64,000 nt of DNA from Nevskia sp. Its GTDB lineage: Bacteria > Pseudomonadota > Gammaproteobacteria > Nevskiales > Nevskiaceae. Numbering within the stretch: position 1 is the stretch's first letter; every line of letters starts with the position of its first letter. The stretch covers positions 446,931 to 510,930 of the forward strand of contig JAKFUK010000001.1 of NCBI GenBank assembly GCA_021732745.1, given 5' to 3'. Shown one piece after another: positions 36,862 to 47,642 of the stretch. Below the pieces are notes generated by a model. That model was given only the letters and a program-made list of their open reading frames with translations. It searched no databases and was not told where the DNA came from. Position numbers and translations under genes: made by a program.

Positions 36862-37770
36862 ATGCCTGCCGCCCCTGTACCGGATATGCCGTATCGCGGC
36901 CGCTTCGCGCCGACGCCGTCCGGCCCCTTGCATCTGGGCTCGCTGGTCACGGCACTGGCGAGCTATCTGGCGGCGCGGCATGCCGGCGGCGCGTGGCTGC
37001 TGAGAGTTGACGATATCGACGGCCCGCGTTGCCGCCCCGAGCATGCCGACACCATCCTGCAGCAGCTCGATGCCCACGGCCTGCACTGGGATGAGGCGGT
37101 GCGTTATCAGTCGCAGCACGAAGGGGACTACCAAGCCGCTTTCGACACGCTGCGCGATCAGGGGCGCTGCTATCGCTGCATCTGCACGCGGGCGCGGCTC
37201 GCGGAAACCTCGCAGCCCGGCGTCGACGGCCCGGTTTATGCCGGCACCTGCCGCGATACCGGCCACGCACGGGTGGATTCCGCCTGGCGGCTGCGTGTGC
37301 CGCACCAAGCGATTGCGCTGGACGACCGCATTCATGGCCGGATCGAACGCGATCTGGCCCATGACATCGGCGATTTCGTCATCCGCCGGGCCGATGGCCG
37401 CATCGGCTACCAGTTGGCGAGTGTCGTCGACGAGCAGCAGCAGGGCATCACCGATCTGGTGCGCGGTGCCGATCTGATCGGTTCGAGCCTGCGTCAGAAG
37501 TATCTGATGCAGCATTTCGGCTTTGCGGTGCCGGGCTTCCTGCACATTCCGGTGCTGCTCGATGGCTTCGGCAACAAGCTCAGCAAGCAGAACCATGCAA
37601 CGCCGATCCACGGCGCCGCTGCCGCCCAGAACCTGATCCGCGGCTTGAATCTGCTCGGTCAGGCGGCCTTTGCTGCGGATTGGCACGGCCGGGTCGACGA
37701 AATCCTGGCGCGGGCGGTGCGCAACTGGAATCCGGCGCTGATTCCTAGGCGTCTGGGCCTGCCCGCCTGA
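36862..37770 (+). CDS. gluQ: Glutamyl-Q tRNA(Asp) synthetase
   Basis: A GlxRS paralogue without an anticodon domain that glutamylates queuosine in tRNA-Asp. HIGH signature FAPTPSGPLHLGSLV (residues 15-29) and KMSKS-like NKLSKQN. The zinc-site Cys residues are CYRCICTRA and later YAGTC. 302 aa, matching the family. Biologically it fits with queF nearby, since both serve queuosine modification. Confidence 0.93.
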   Translation: MPAAPVPDMPYRGRFAPTPSGPLHLGSLVTALASYLAARHAGGAWLLRVDDIDGPRCRPEHADTILQQLDAHGLHWDEAVRYQSQHEGDYQAAFDTLRDQGRCYRCICTRARLAETSQPGVDGPVYAGTCRDTGHARVDSAWRLRVPHQAIALDDRIHGRIERDLAHDIGDFVIRRADGRIGYQLASVVDEQQQGITDLVRGADLIGSSLRQKYLMQHFGFAVPGFLHIPVLLDGFGNKLSKQNHATPIHGAAAAQNLIRGLNLLGQAAFAADWHGRVDEILARAVRNWNPALIPRRLGLPA

Positions 37771-37873
37771 ATCCCGAAAGCGGTTCGCACCGTACGGTCA
37801 AGGATTGATGCGCTGCGATGGTGCTGCACATCAAGGTCTGGCATTCTTGGCGCACCGCAACATAGTGAACCGC

Positions 37874-38377
37874 ATGAACGATATTCGCGTCATCAAGAAG
37901 TATCCGAATCGTCGGCTCTACGACACCAACGTCAGCCGCTACATCACGCTCGAAGAAGTGCGGCAGCTGGTGTTGAGCAATGTCCGGTTCCGGGTCGAAG
38001 ACAAGCGCAGCAAGGAAGACATCACGCGGAGCATCCTGCTGCAGGTGATTTCCGAGCAGGAAGAAGGCGGCAATCCGATCTTCAGCTCGGAACTGCTGAC
38101 CCACATCATCCGTTTCTACGGCGATCCGATGCAGCCGAGCATCAGCCGCTATCTGGAAATGTCGCTGCAATTGTTCCTGCAGCAACAGAGCCATTTCAGC
38201 GAGCAGCTCAAGGAATTGCTCGGCCAGGCCCAGCAGCCGGTACAGCGTCTGAAGGATCTGGCTGAACGCCAGGTGCCGATCTGGCGCACGGTGCGCAAGG
38301 AATTCCTCAAGAACCTGTCGCGTGCCAAGGCGGCCAAGACCGGTCGCGAGAAAAGCGGCACGGAACTTGATTCCTGA
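37874..38377 (+). CDS. phaR: Polyhydroxyalkanoate synthesis repressor PhaR
   Basis: A PHA accumulation regulator with the conserved N-terminal DNA-binding domain RVIKKYPNRRLYDTNVSRYITLEEVRQLV (residues 4-32) and a helical C-terminal PHB-binding part. It represses phasin and PHA genes when granules are absent. 167 aa from ATG 37874 (MNDIRVIKKY). An upstream ATG at 37805 would add residues absent from homologues. No PHA synthase lies nearby. A candidate small RNA starts about 165 nt downstream. Confidence 0.9.
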   Translation: MNDIRVIKKYPNRRLYDTNVSRYITLEEVRQLVLSNVRFRVEDKRSKEDITRSILLQVISEQEEGGNPIFSSELLTHIIRFYGDPMQPSISRYLEMSLQLFLQQQSHFSEQLKELLGQAQQPVQRLKDLAERQVPIWRTVRKEFLKNLSRAKAAKTGREKSGTELDS

Positions 38378-38430
38378 ACAGGTGAGCGTCGGAAAGCCGG
38401 CAGTCCAGGTCGGCAGCGATCCATCAAGAT

Positions 38431-38450
38431 TTTTGACGCATCCGTCAAAA
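38431..38450 (+). terminator. Hairpin after phaR
   Basis: TTTTGACG (38431-38438) and CGTCAAAA (38443-38450) form a perfect 8-bp stem with loop CATC, followed by TAATTAACTA. Weak T tract. Confidence 0.4.
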
Positions 38451-38505
38451 TAATTAACTACTCGGCAAGTCTTTGATTTAACAGGGATATCCAGAAAATC
38501 TCGGA

Positions 38506-38534
38506 TTGACAGTCAACAGGTCGATATTTATACT
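38506..38534 (+). promoter_or_regulatory. Near-consensus sigma-70 promoter of an orphan transcript
   Basis: TTGACA (38506-38511) and TATACT (38529-38534) with the optimal 17-nt spacer, preceded by an A/T-rich stretch (AAAATAATTAAC, near 38447-38458; further AT around 38490). No protein gene follows; transcription should start near 38541. Confidence 0.8.
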
Positions 38535-38540
38535 GCACTG

Positions 38541-38666
38541 CAACATCATCCGAACAAACAAAAGGCGCAGCGAACATTATTATTCTTGTCTGCGCCTTGA
38601 ACGTCTCCTCCAGAAAGGCCTAGCGCCTTTCTCGCACCTTGCCCCCTGTTTCAGGGGGTTTTTTTT
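38541..38666 (+). ncRNA. Candidate small RNA with exposed CUCCUCC motif
   Basis: Bounded by the promoter at 38506-38534 and the strong terminator at 38642-38666, about 125 nt, with no ATG-led reading frame of useful length. Predicted structure: stem AAGGCGCAG (38562-38570) / CTGCGCCTT (38590-38598), then unpaired CTCCTCC (38605-38611), stem AGAAAGGC (38612-38619) / GCCTTTCT (38625-38632), then the terminator. CTCCTCC is complementary to the GGAGGAG ribosome binding sites seen in this window (DUF1302, usp genes). This suggests an anti-Shine-Dalgarno regulator, like the CUCCUCC-containing sRNAs of alphaproteobacteria, though no homology to those is claimed. I cannot match it to a named family. 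Confidence 0.7.
38642..38666 (+). terminator. Strong intrinsic terminator of the candidate sRNA
   Basis: CCCCCTG (38642-38648), loop TTT, CAGGGGG (38652-38658), then eight T (38659-38666). Confidence 0.9.
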
Positions 38667-38776
38667 GTCTTTATTCTTGTTTTTATGAGTATTTCTTGAC
38701 CGCCGGGCGAGTTTGAATGAACTCGGAAGGGCTTACAAGCAGGATGAACGGTCAAGCTTGCATCGAAACTGACGAA

Positions 38777-38806
38777 CTGACCGACGGCTTCACAGCCGCC
38801 GGTCAG
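38777..38806 (-). terminator. Hairpin after pnp
   Basis: CTGACCGACGGCT (38777-38789) pairs with AGCCGCCGGTCAG (38794-38806), 12 of 13 bp. It lies just past the pnp stop on the minus strand; the following T tract is weak. Confidence 0.5.
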
Positions 38807-38816
38807 CGCCGATGCT

Positions 38817-40916
38817 TCAGGCGACGTCGACGGCCTTCATCGACAGGCGGATGCGGCCCTGCTTGTCGATTTCCAACACCTTGACTCTCACGGTCTGGCC
38901 TTCGCTGAGTTCTTCCGACACGTTCTCGACGCGCTTTTCGGAGATCTGCGAGATGTGCACGAGGCCGTCCTTGCCCGGCAGGATGGTCACGAAAGCGCCG
39001 AAATCCATCAGCTTGGCAACCTTGCCTTCATAGACTTCGCCGACCTGCACTTCGCGGGTCAGCGCTTCGATGCGGGCGATCGCAGCCTTCGCGGCATCGC
39101 CGTCGATGGCAGCGATGCGAATCGTGCCGTCGTCGTCGATGTCGATCGAGGTGCCGGTTTCTTCGGTGATCGAACGGATGGTGACGCCGCCCTTGCCGAT
39201 GATGTCGCGAATCTTGTCCGGGTGAATCTTGATCGTGGTGATGCGCGGTGCAAATTCGGACATCTCCGAACGCGGCTTGGCGATCGTTGCCGTCATCGAC
39301 TCCAAGATGTGCAGACGGCCGGCGCGGGCCTGTTCCAGCGCCTGCTTCATGATCTCGCCGGTGATGCCGGTGATCTTGATGTCCATCTGCAGCGCGGTCA
39401 CGCCGGCAGTGGTGCCGATGACCTTGAAATCCATGTCGCCGAGATGATCTTCGTCGCCGAGAATGTCGGTCAGCACGGCCCAGCGATCGCCTTCCTTGAT
39501 CAGACCCATCGCGACACCGGCCACCGGCGCCTTGATCGGCACGCCCGCGTCCATCAGCGCCAGGCTGGCCGCACAGGCGGACGCCATCGACGAGGAACCG
39601 TTCGATTCGGTGACTTCAGCAACCACGCGAACGACGTACGGGAAATCCTTGACCAGATCCGGCATCACGGCGGCAACGCCGCGCTTGGCCAGACGGCCGT
39701 GGCCGATTTCGCGGCGCTTCGGCGCGTTGAGACGGCCGGTTTCGCCGACGCAATACGGAGGGAAGTTGTAGTGCAGCATGAACTGGTCGCGCGATTCGCC
39801 TTGCAGGTTCTCGATCAGCTGAGAATCCTTGCCGGTACCGAGCGTGACCACGCCGATGACCTGGGTTTCGCCACGGGTGAACACGGCCGAACCATGGGTG
39901 CGCGGCAGGATGCCGACGCCCATGTCGAGACGGCGCACGGTGGCGTTGTCGCGGCCGTCGATACGCGGGGCGCCCGACAGGATGCGATCACGGACCACGG
40001 CGTATTCGAGATCGCCGAACGCGGTCTTGACCTTGGCGGCTTCGAACTTCGGCGCATCACCCGAAGCGAGTGCTGCGACAGCGGCATCACGGACGGCGCG
40101 AACGGCGTCCTGGCGGGCCTTCTTGTCGGTGATCGCATAGGCAGTGGTGACGTCGCCGGTGTAGGCGGCCAGCGCGCCGGTCAGATCGGCGTTGGCGGCG
40201 GCCGGCTTCCACTCCGAGCGCGGCTTGCCACACTCGGCAACCAGTTCGTTGATCGCGGTGATCGCGGCCTGCATCTGCTGGTGACCGAACAGCACGGCAC
40301 CGAGCATCACTTCTTCCGACAACTGCTGGGCTTCGGATTCGACCATCAGCACGGCGTCGGCAGTGCCGGCGACGACCAGATCGAGCTTCGAGTCTTCGAG
40401 CTGCTTGTGGGTCGGATTCAGCACGTAGGCGCCGTCGATGTAGCCAACGCGCGCTGCACCGATCGGACCCTGGAATGGCACGCCGGCGAGCGACATGGCG
40501 CAGGACGCGCCGATCAGTGCCGGGATGTCGCCGTCGATCTGCGGATTCGACGACATCACCATCGCAACGACCTGAATCTCGTTGTAATAGCCTTCCGGGA
40601 ACAGTGGCCGCATCGGCCGGTCGATCAGGCGCGAGGTCAGCGTTTCCTTCTCGGTCGGACGGCCTTCGCGCTTGAAGAAACCACCCGGAATACGGCCACC
40701 CGCGTAGGTGCGCTCCATGTAATCGACGGTCAGCGGGAAGAAGTCCTGACCTTCCTTTGCCACCGATTTCGCCACCACGGTGACCATGACCACAGTCTGA
40801 TCGACGGTGACGATGACTGCTGCGCTCGCCTGACGGGCGATGGCACCAGTTTCGAGGGTGACGGTGTGGGCACCGTACTGGAATGATTTCTTGATGGGCG
40901 CTACGGGATAGACCAT
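38817..40916 (-). CDS. pnp: Polyribonucleotide nucleotidyltransferase (PNPase)
   Basis: A phosphorolytic 3'-to-5' exoribonuclease of the RNA degradosome. Two RNase PH domains (about 1-210 and 310-540), an all-helical linker, a KH domain ([22 protein letters not shown], near 560) and a C-terminal S1 domain ([31 protein letters not shown]). 699 aa. It follows rpsO, as in E. coli. Confidence 0.98.
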   Translation of the reverse strand: MVYPVAPIKKSFQYGAHTVTLETGAIARQASAAVIVTVDQTVVMVTVVAKSVAKEGQDFFPLTVDYMERTYAGGRIPGGFFKREGRPTEKETLTSRLIDRPMRPLFPEGYYNEIQVVAMVMSSNPQIDGDIPALIGASCAMSLAGVPFQGPIGAARVGYIDGAYVLNPTHKQLEDSKLDLVVAGTADAVLMVESEAQQLSEEVMLGAVLFGHQQMQAAITAINELVAECGKPRSEWKPAAANADLTGALAAYTGDVTTAYAITDKKARQDAVRAVRDAAVAALASGDAPKFEAAKVKTAFGDLEYAVVRDRILSGAPRIDGRDNATVRRLDMGVGILPRTHGSAVFTRGETQVIGVVTLGTGKDSQLIENLQGESRDQFMLHYNFPPYCVGETGRLNAPKRREIGHGRLAKRGVAAVMPDLVKDFPYVVRVVAEVTESNGSSSMASACAASLALMDAGVPIKAPVAGVAMGLIKEGDRWAVLTDILGDEDHLGDMDFKVIGTTAGVTALQMDIKITGITGEIMKQALEQARAGRLHILESMTATIAKPRSEMSEFAPRITTIKIHPDKIRDIIGKGGVTIRSITEETGTSIDIDDDGTIRIAAIDGDAAKAAIARIEALTREVQVGEVYEGKVAKLMDFGAFVTILPGKDGLVHISQISEKRVENVSEELSEGQTVRVKVLEIDKQGRIRLSMKAVDVA

Positions 40917-40966
40917 GTTGGACTCTGTCGAACTCGGGAAGGGAACAGCGAGACCGCGTCGGCTTT

Positions 40967-41236
40967 TTAGCGACGCAGACCGAGTTCGGCGATCAGCTTG
41001 GAGTAACGGGCTTCGTCTTCGCGCTTCAGGTAATCGAGCAGCTTGCGGCGCTGGTTGACCATCATGGTCAGGCCGCGGCGCGAGTGATGATCCTTCTTGT
41101 TGGCTTCGAAGTGCGGCTGAAGGGTTTTCAGACGCTCGGTGATCAGAGCCACCTGCACTTCCGGCGAACCGGTATCACCCTTGGCGCGGGCAAACTTCGA
41201 GACAACAACGGACTTCTGTTCAACGGAAAGGGACAT
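40967..41236 (-). CDS. rpsO: 30S ribosomal protein S15
   Basis: Binds 16S rRNA and helps assemble the platform. 89 aa, exactly the family length. Typical segments: [34 protein letters not shown] and [19 protein letters not shown] 41236 with GGAG ribosome binding site 7 nt upstream. Located between truB and pnp as in enterics. Confidence 0.98.
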   Translation of the reverse strand: MSLSVEQKSVVVSKFARAKGDTGSPEVQVALITERLKTLQPHFEANKKDHHSRRGLTMMVNQRRKLLDYLKREDEARYSKLIAELGLRR

Positions 41237-41317
41237 CGTCAAGCTCCAAGGATGATTTTTACGGTTTTGTAAGCCCGCTAGTGTAACGGCGGTAACCAAG
41301 CGCGACAACCGGCGCGC

Positions 41318-42277
41318 TCACTGGCGTCTAGGTGAAAACGTCGCCGCCAGCATTTCTTCGGACGGCTCGGGGCCGATCCAGCGTTTCGATCCCACGCGGA
41401 GGTTGGCTTTTACTTCGGCAATGCTGCACGCCAGACCGTGCGAGCCATAGACGATCACTTCGCCAGGTTCAGCCTGCAGATACGGTCCGCATTCCAGACC
41501 GCGGCGCAGACGCGCAGCATCGAAGTCATCGACATCCAGCCGCCGCCAGTCGCCCAATGCCGCTGACAAGGGCATCAGCAGGCCGTTCAGGCGCTCGACG
41601 TTGAAATTGCAGGCATGAAGATCGGCCATGGTGACCATCTTCACCTGCTTGAACGGGCCGGTTTCCATGCGCCGCAGGCCGATCAGGTGGGCGCGCTGTC
41701 CGAGCAGCGCGGCGAGGTCTTCGCCGAGGGTGCGGATGTAGGTGCCTTTCGAGCAGAACACTTCGAAGGAAAAGCCGGATGCGTCGACATCGAGCAGTTT
41801 CAACTCGTGGATGGTCACGCGGCGCGGCGCGCGATCGACTTCCACGCCTTCGCGGGCCAGTTCGTACAGGTGGCGCCCGGCCTGCTTGATCGCCGAATAC
41901 ATCGGCGGAATCTGTTCGATCTCGCCCGTCAGATTCAGCAACGCGGCTTCGATTTGCTCGCGGGTTACTGACGATGCATCGGAAGTGGCGATCACCTCGC
42001 CTTCCGGATCGCCGGTCGTGGTCTGCGCGCCGAGCAGCACCTGCGCCTGGTAGCGCTTGTCCGATTCGAGCAGGAAACCGCCGAGCTTGGTCGCCTGCCC
42101 GAAGCAGATCGGCAGCAGGCCGGTCGCGAACGGATCGAGACTGCCGGTATGCCCTGCCTTCTCGGCGTCATAAAGACGCCGGACTTGCTGCAGGACGTTG
42201 TTGGAACTGACGCCGGCCGGCTTGTCGAGCAACAAAAAGCCGTCGATCAGCGTGCGTTCACGATGCTGGCGGCTCAT
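41318..42277 (-). CDS. truB: tRNA pseudouridine(55) synthase TruB
   Basis: Makes the T-loop pseudouridine 55 of tRNAs. Catalytic Asp48 lies in GHTGSLDPFATGLLP; motif VFCSKGTYIRTLGEDLA is present. The C-terminal domain follows. 319 aa. Overlaps rbfA by 20 nt. Confidence 0.97.
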   Translation of the reverse strand: MSRQHRERTLIDGFLLLDKPAGVSSNNVLQQVRRLYDAEKAGHTGSLDPFATGLLPICFGQATKLGGFLLESDKRYQAQVLLGAQTTTGDPEGEVIATSDASSVTREQIEAALLNLTGEIEQIPPMYSAIKQAGRHLYELAREGVEVDRAPRRVTIHELKLLDVDASGFSFEVFCSKGTYIRTLGEDLAALLGQRAHLIGLRRMETGPFKQVKMVTMADLHACNFNVERLNGLLMPLSAALGDWRRLDVDDFDAARLRRGLECGPYLQAEPGEVIVYGSHGLACSIAEVKANLRVGSKRWIGPEPSEEMLAATFSPRRQ

Positions 42278-42668
42278 CGCTACCGGTCTCGCTGCTGGCC
42301 GCCTCGCCGCTGAGCTTGTCGTTGGCGATCGCCGTGCGGATCAGGCTGCCGACCCGATCAGCATCGCGCAACGCCATGTCGGCCGAGAAATGCAGGGTCG
42401 GCACATGGCGGATGCGCAGGCGATCGACCAGCAGATGGCGCAGGCGACCCGCAGCGCCGTTCAAGGCCTTGACTGCCTGCTTGAGCTCGTCATCGGTACC
42501 GAGCTGGCTGACCGATACCTTGGCATTGCGAACATCCTGGGCGACGACCACATCGGTGATCGTCAGCCCGTTGATGCGCGGATCGGTCAGCTCGGTGCGG
42601 ATCAACTCCGACAACTCGCGCTGGAGTTGGGAGTTGATCCGCAGGGTACGGGAATACTCTCTCGGCAC
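42258..42668 (-). CDS. rbfA: Ribosome-binding factor A
   Basis: A cold-shock assembly factor for the 30S subunit with a single KH-like domain: ELSELIRTELTDPRINGLTITDVVVAQD, then KALNGAAGRLRHLLVDRLRIRHVPTLHF. 136 aa with a Ser/Glu-rich tail. Seven nt after infB and overlapping truB by 20 nt. Confidence 0.95.
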   Translation of the reverse strand: MPREYSRTLRINSQLQRELSELIRTELTDPRINGLTITDVVVAQDVRNAKVSVSQLGTDDELKQAVKALNGAAGRLRHLLVDRLRIRHVPTLHFSADMALRDADRVGSLIRTAIANDKLSGEAASSETGSDEPPAS

Positions 42669-42675
42669 TAGGCGC

Positions 42676-45384
42676 TCATGCCTCCGCCTTCACGGTGCGC
42701 TTGACCTGGATGCGGTCGAAGCACTCGATCTGGTCGCCGGCCTTGACGTCGTTGTAGTTCTTCACGCCGATGCCGCACTCGGTGCCGACGATGACCTTGC
42801 CGACGTCGTCCTTGTGACGGCGCAGCGATTCCAGTTCGCCTTCGAAGATGACCACGTTCGAGCGCAGCACACGAATCGGCAGGCCGCGACGGACTTCGCC
42901 GTCCATGACCAGACAGCCAGCAATCGCGCCGAACTTCGAGGAACGGAACACGTCGCGAACCTGTGCGGTGCCGACGATCTGCTCGCGCGTCTCGGTGCCG
43001 AGCAAGCCACCGATGGCGTCGGACACGTCGTCCAGCACGTCGTAGATGATCGAGTAGTAGCGAACGTCGAGTCCGGTGTCCTGGATGCGACGACGGGCAA
43101 CGCTGTCGGCGCGGACATTGAAGCCGATGATGATCGCGCGGGAGGCCAGCGCCAGATCAACGTCGGACTCGCTGATGCCGCCGATCGAGCTCGATACCAC
43201 GGTGACCTTGACCTCGGCACTCGGCAGCTTGCGCAGCGATTCGGCCAGCGCTTCCGCCGATCCCTGCACATCGGCCTTGATCATCAGGTTCAGCGACTTC
43301 TGCTCCGCCGAGCCATCGCCCATGCGCGCAAACACCTGATCCATGCGCACCGCCTGATTCGAGGCGAGTTTCGCTTCACGCTGCTTGGACTCACGCAGGA
43401 TGGTCAGTTCGCGGGCCTTGCGTTCATCAGCCACGACCACGATGTCGTCACCGGCATCCGGCGCACCGGACAGACCAAGCACGGCGACCGGAATCGACGG
43501 TCCGACTTCCTTCACCGGCTGGCCGGCCTCGTTGAACATGGCCCGGACGCGGCCGTAATGAGCGCCGGAAATGATCACATCGCCCTGACGCAGGGTGCCG
43601 GCGCGAACCAGCACGGTGGCTACCGGACCGCGACCCTTTTCGATCGAGGCTTCGACGATGGTGCCGCGCGCCATGGTGTCGATCGGTGCCTTGAGTTCGA
43701 GCACTTCAGCCTGCAGCAGGATGGCATCGAGCAGGTCGTCGATACCGGCGCCGGAAACCGACGACACGCCGACCACCTGCACTTCACCGCCGAAATCTTC
43801 GGCAACCAGTTCTTCCTTCAGCAACTCGGTCTTGACGCGGGCGACATCGGCGTCCGGCTTGTCGATCTTGGTGATCGCGACGATGACCGGCGCACCGGCC
43901 GCTTTCGCGTGCTGGATCGCTTCCTTGGTCTGCGGCATGACGCCGTCGTCGCCCGCCACGATCAGGATCACGATGTCGGTCAGCTGCGCGCCACGGGCAC
44001 GCATGCGAGTAAACGCGGCATGGCCGGGCGTATCGAGGAAGGTGATGACACCCTTCTTGGTCGCGACGTGATAGGCGCCGATGTGCTGGGTGATGCCACC
44101 CGCTTCGCCTGCGGCAACGCGGGTCTTGCGAATGTAATCGAGCAAGGAAGTCTTGCCGTGATCGACGTGGCCCATGATGGTGACCACCGGCGGACGCGGC
44201 AGCGAAGTCGACTGCTGCACTTCGCCGGTTGCCGCCGTCATCAGGCCGTCTTCGACATCGCTGTCCTTGACGAGGCGGATCTTGTGACCCATTTCCTCCA
44301 CCATCAGTGCCGCCGTGTCCTGGTCGATGATCTGGTTGATCGTCGCCATCAGGCCGTTCTTCATCATCACCTTGATGAGTTCGGTGGCCTTGACCGCCAT
44401 GCGATTGGCCAGCTCGGCAACGGTGATCGCTTCCGGCACTTCCACTTCACGCACCACCGGTGCGGTCGGACGCTCGAAGGTGTGGGCGTTGTCGACATGA
44501 ATCTGCCCGCTTGGCTTGCGCTTGGTCTTCTTGTCGCGCTTGCCGCCCTTGCCGGCAGCCAGATGCAGTTCACGACCGCGATCACCGCCGCCACCGGCGC
44601 GATCCTTGTCGCGATCAGCACGTTCCGGCTTCTTGGCGGCAGCGGCGGCCGGCGGCGTCGGAGCTGGTGTCGGGATGATCTTGACTTCGGTCGCGCGGCG
44701 CAGGTTTTCGGCCGCGCGGCGGCGCGAGGACTCGGCGTCCATGCGGGCGCGATAAATCGGATCGGTGCGCATCCGCTCGGCTTCGGCGGTCTTGACGCGA
44801 TCCGCTTCCTCGGCGACAGCGCGAACTTTTGCGGCTTCCTCGTCGCGAACCAGGCGCGCGGCGTCTTCGGCTGCCGTACGCGCGGCAGTCGCGGCATCGG
44901 CTGCGCTTTCAATGCTCGCCGGCTCGGCCGGATTCGCGGCCATCGGCTCGGCATGGTCGACCGCTGCGACAGCGGCGACCGTTTCGATTTCGGCAGACGG
45001 CGTCGCAAGCGGTGGCGCGGCGACAGCAGCCGGCGCGGCTTCGGTCGCTTCGACTTCGTCACTCTTCAAATAGGTGCGACGCTTGCGGACTTCGATGCTG
45101 ACCGTCTTGGTCGGCGCGCCGCGACCACCGCCGAGCTTGAGTTCGGTGGTTTCCTTGCGCTTGATCGAAATGCGGCTAGCGGCACCGAGCGTGGACGGCG
45201 CGCCCGGCGACGCCGGCATGCGCGACATCTTCTGCAGGTGCTGCAACAGGGCGATCTTGTCCGAGGGACTGATCGGGGAATCGGCGCTGGCTACGGCTAC
45301 GCCGGCATCCCTGAGCTGCGTCAGCATTTCAGGAACCGGCTTGCGCAGCTCGGCGGCGAGGTCCAACACGGTAAGGCTGCTCAT
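42676..45384 (-). CDS. infB: Translation initiation factor IF-2
   Basis: A GTPase that recruits initiator tRNA to the 30S subunit. N-terminal IF2_N domain at residues 1-50, a long charged Ala/Arg/Glu-rich linker to about 395, the G domain with [15 protein letters not shown], then [12 protein letters not shown] and TKIDKPDAD, followed by domains II-IV. 902 aa, near the E. coli size. The initiator tRNA gene lies upstream in the same direction. Confidence 0.98.
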   Translation of the reverse strand: MSSLTVLDLAAELRKPVPEMLTQLRDAGVAVASADSPISPSDKIALLQHLQKMSRMPASPGAPSTLGAASRISIKRKETTELKLGGGRGAPTKTVSIEVRKRRTYLKSDEVEATEAAPAAVAAPPLATPSAEIETVAAVAAVDHAEPMAANPAEPASIESAADAATAARTAAEDAARLVRDEEAAKVRAVAEEADRVKTAEAERMRTDPIYRARMDAESSRRRAAENLRRATEVKIIPTPAPTPPAAAAAKKPERADRDKDRAGGGGDRGRELHLAAGKGGKRDKKTKRKPSGQIHVDNAHTFERPTAPVVREVEVPEAITVAELANRMAVKATELIKVMMKNGLMATINQIIDQDTAALMVEEMGHKIRLVKDSDVEDGLMTAATGEVQQSTSLPRPPVVTIMGHVDHGKTSLLDYIRKTRVAAGEAGGITQHIGAYHVATKKGVITFLDTPGHAAFTRMRARGAQLTDIVILIVAGDDGVMPQTKEAIQHAKAAGAPVIVAITKIDKPDADVARVKTELLKEELVAEDFGGEVQVVGVSSVSGAGIDDLLDAILLQAEVLELKAPIDTMARGTIVEASIEKGRGPVATVLVRAGTLRQGDVIISGAHYGRVRAMFNEAGQPVKEVGPSIPVAVLGLSGAPDAGDDIVVVADERKARELTILRESKQREAKLASNQAVRMDQVFARMGDGSAEQKSLNLMIKADVQGSAEALAESLRKLPSAEVKVTVVSSSIGGISESDVDLALASRAIIIGFNVRADSVARRRIQDTGLDVRYYSIIYDVLDDVSDAIGGLLGTETREQIVGTAQVRDVFRSSKFGAIAGCLVMDGEVRRGLPIRVLRSNVVIFEGELESLRRHKDDVGKVIVGTECGIGVKNYNDVKAGDQIECFDRIQVKRTVKAEA

Positions 45385-45404
45385 CGGCGCGCTCCGGATG
45401 TGGT

Positions 45405-46898
45405 TCAGGCCTTGTGCGACTCAAGGCCACGGGCGGTCATGATCAACCGGGCCGCGACGTCTTCGTCCATCGGCACTTTTTCTGTCAGCTCATCGGTCGC
45501 AAGATCGGCGAGATCGTCGCGCGTCACCACGCCGGCTGCGGCGAGGCGATACGCGAGGTCTTCATCGACACCCGGAACAGCAAGCAAATCCTCCGCAGGC
45601 TGCACGGATGCAGCCTGTTCGGCCTTGGCCAGCGCGCGCGTCAGCAATACGTCCTTGGCGCGGGTCCGCAACTCTTCGACGATCTGTTCGTCGAATTCCT
45701 CGATATCGAGCAGTTCCTCGTCCGGCACGTAGGCGATTTCTTCCAGCGAAGCGAAGCCTTCCTGCACCAGGATCAGCGCCACTTCGGCATCGACTTCCAG
45801 CGCTTCCATGAACATTGCCTGGACGCCCTGGTTTTCCTGTTCCTTCTTCGATTCCGCTTCGGCAGCGGTCATCACGTTCAGGGTCCAGCCGGTCAATTCC
45901 GACGCCAGCCGCACGTTCTGGCCGCCCCGACCGATGGCCTGGGCAAGCTTGTCTTCGGCAACGGCGATCGACATGGCATGGGAATCCTCATCGACGATGA
46001 TCGACTCCACTTCGGCCGGTGCCATGGCATTGATGACAAACTGGGCGATGTTGTCGTCCCAGGGCACGATGTCGACACGCTCGCCTGCGAGTTCGTTGGA
46101 CACGCTCTGCACGCGCGAACCGCGCATGCCGACGCAAGCACCGACCGGGTCGATACGCTTGTCCTTGGCCTGCACGGCGATCTTGGCGCGCAGGCCGGGG
46201 TCACGGGCAGCGCCCTTGATCTCGATGAGACCCTGGGCGATTTCCGGCACTTCGAGCTTGAACAGCTCGATCAGGAATTTCGGCGCCGTGCGGCTCAGGA
46301 ACAACTGCGGGCCTCGGATCTGCGGGCTGACTTCGTAGAGATAGCCGCGCACGCGGTCGCCCGGACGTACTGGTTCGCGCGGGATGCCCTGATCGCGCGG
46401 GATGATCGCTTCCGTGGTGCCGCCGAGGTCGACGATGATCGCGCCGCGCTCGATACGCTTCACGAGACCGGTCATCAATTCGCCGACACGATCGGCGTAG
46501 GAGTCGACGATGCGAGCGCGTTCGGCATCCCGCACGCGCTGGAAAATGACCTGCTTGGCCTTCTGGGCACCGATGCGGCCGAACTCGATCGACGGCAGCG
46601 GTTCTTCGCGGACATCGCCGGGCACGGCATCGGGCTGGGTTTCCTGGGCACGGGCCAACAGGATCTGGCGCAGCGGCGTTTCGAAGTTCTCGTCTTCATC
46701 ATCGACGATGGTCCAGCGACGAAAGGTTTCGTAATCGCCGGTATCGCGCTGGATGGTGACGCGGATATCCCACTCCGAGCCGTAATGTTCCTTGCTCGCT
46801 GAAGCGAGCGCAGCTTCCAGCGCCTGAAAGATGATTTCCTTCTCGACGCCCTTTTCATTGGAGACGACATCCACCATGAGCAATACGTTCTTGTTCAT
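45405..46898 (-). CDS. nusA: Transcription termination/antitermination protein NusA
   Basis: Binds RNA polymerase and nascent RNA. N-terminal domain, S1 domain (about 135-200, [23 protein letters not shown]), two KH domains ([19 protein letters not shown] and [18 protein letters not shown]), and gammaproteobacterial C-terminal acidic repeats. 497 aa. Start overlaps the rimP stop (ATGA). Confidence 0.98.
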   Translation of the reverse strand: MNKNVLLMVDVVSNEKGVEKEIIFQALEAALASASKEHYGSEWDIRVTIQRDTGDYETFRRWTIVDDEDENFETPLRQILLARAQETQPDAVPGDVREEPLPSIEFGRIGAQKAKQVIFQRVRDAERARIVDSYADRVGELMTGLVKRIERGAIIVDLGGTTEAIIPRDQGIPREPVRPGDRVRGYLYEVSPQIRGPQLFLSRTAPKFLIELFKLEVPEIAQGLIEIKGAARDPGLRAKIAVQAKDKRIDPVGACVGMRGSRVQSVSNELAGERVDIVPWDDNIAQFVINAMAPAEVESIIVDEDSHAMSIAVAEDKLAQAIGRGGQNVRLASELTGWTLNVMTAAEAESKKEQENQGVQAMFMEALEVDAEVALILVQEGFASLEEIAYVPDEELLDIEEFDEQIVEELRTRAKDVLLTRALAKAEQAASVQPAEDLLAVPGVDEDLAYRLAAAGVVTRDDLADLATDELTEKVPMDEDVAARLIMTARGLESHKA

Positions 46899-47365
46899 GA
46901 ACCCGTCTTCTCCTTGTCAAAGTTCGGAACCAGCTTCGCCTTGTCGATATCGGCGAGCGGCAATGTGATGACACCATCGGCAGTCTCGATCGAGACTTCG
47001 TCATCGGTCGAATCCAGCAGCACACCCTGGAAACGACGACGACCCGCTACCGGCGCCAGCGTTTGTATTTTTGCAACTTCGCCCTTGAAGCGGCGATAGT
47101 GTTCAGGCTTGACCAGCGGCCGATCAAGACCAGGGGACGAGATTTCGAGCCGATAGGCCTGGGTGATCACATCCTCGACATCAAGCGTTGCCGCCACTTC
47201 GCGGCTGACCTTTTCGCAGTCATCCAGGCCGATGCCGTCGGGGCCGTCGATGAACAGGCGCAACATGCCGGAGCCGTCGCGCGGGCTGTATTCCAGCAGC
47301 ACAATCTCGTAGCCGATGGCGTTCACCACCGGCTCCAGCAATTCGATCAAGCGATCTCGCAGCAC
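46895..47365 (-). CDS. rimP: Ribosome maturation factor RimP
   Basis: Needed for 30S maturation. Core text: YEIVLLEYSPRDGSGMLRLFIDGPDGIGLDDCEKVSREV and RLEISSPGLDRPL. I choose GTG 47365 (VLRDRLIELLEPVV) with GAGGA 6-10 nt upstream, giving 156 aa. Reading from ATG 47437 would start inside the terminator region after the tRNA gene. Confidence 0.93.
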   Translation of the reverse strand: MLRDRLIELLEPVVNAIGYEIVLLEYSPRDGSGMLRLFIDGPDGIGLDDCEKVSREVAATLDVEDVITQAYRLEISSPGLDRPLVKPEHYRRFKGEVAKIQTLAPVAGRRRFQGVLLDSTDDEVSIETADGVITLPLADIDKAKLVPNFDKEKTGS

Positions 47366-47422
47366 CCAGCGTCCTCGTCCAGACCGCGTTGGAACACGGC
47401 CGAAAATTCTGAAAAAACCAAT

Positions 47423-47443
47423 AAAAAAGGCCCACATGGGGCC
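47423..47443 (-). terminator. Terminator after the initiator tRNA
   Basis: On the minus strand GGCCC, loop CATGT, GGGCC, then six T (47428-47423). It separates the tRNA from rimP, though some read-through is expected as in E. coli metY-rimP. Confidence 0.75.
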
Positions 47444-47466
47444 CGAATACAGCGTGCAACCTGAAT

Positions 47467-47543
<77 letters not shown>

Positions 47544-47557
47544 CCGTTCAGTTGACT

Positions 47558-47586
47558 AGTATAGCGACTCGATAACCCTCAAGCAA
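47558..47586 (-). promoter_or_regulatory. Sigma-70 promoter of the initiator tRNA
   Basis: On the minus strand TTGCTT (47586-47581), 17-nt spacer, TATACT (47563-47558), ending 15 nt before the tRNA 5' end. Confidence 0.8.
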
Positions 47587-47642
47587 CGCTTATTTCTGTT
47601 TTCGGCTGAATGATTCGTTTGACTGATTCATTCGCTTGTTGT

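Noticed and set aside
38506..38688. A 60-aa frame within the phaR-pnp gap
   Set aside because: It begins at a TTG that is the -35 box of the predicted promoter and runs across the terminator, so it is not translated from this transcript; the interval is better explained as an sRNA.
38955..40886. Open frame opposite pnp
   Set aside because: Antisense of pnp, composition dominated by codon-complement residues, no ribosome binding site.
42316..45732. Long open frame on the plus strand opposite infB
   Set aside because: Antisense shadow of a high-GC gene; the translation is rich in Arg, His, Asp and Gly with no domain pattern, while infB reads perfectly on the other strand.
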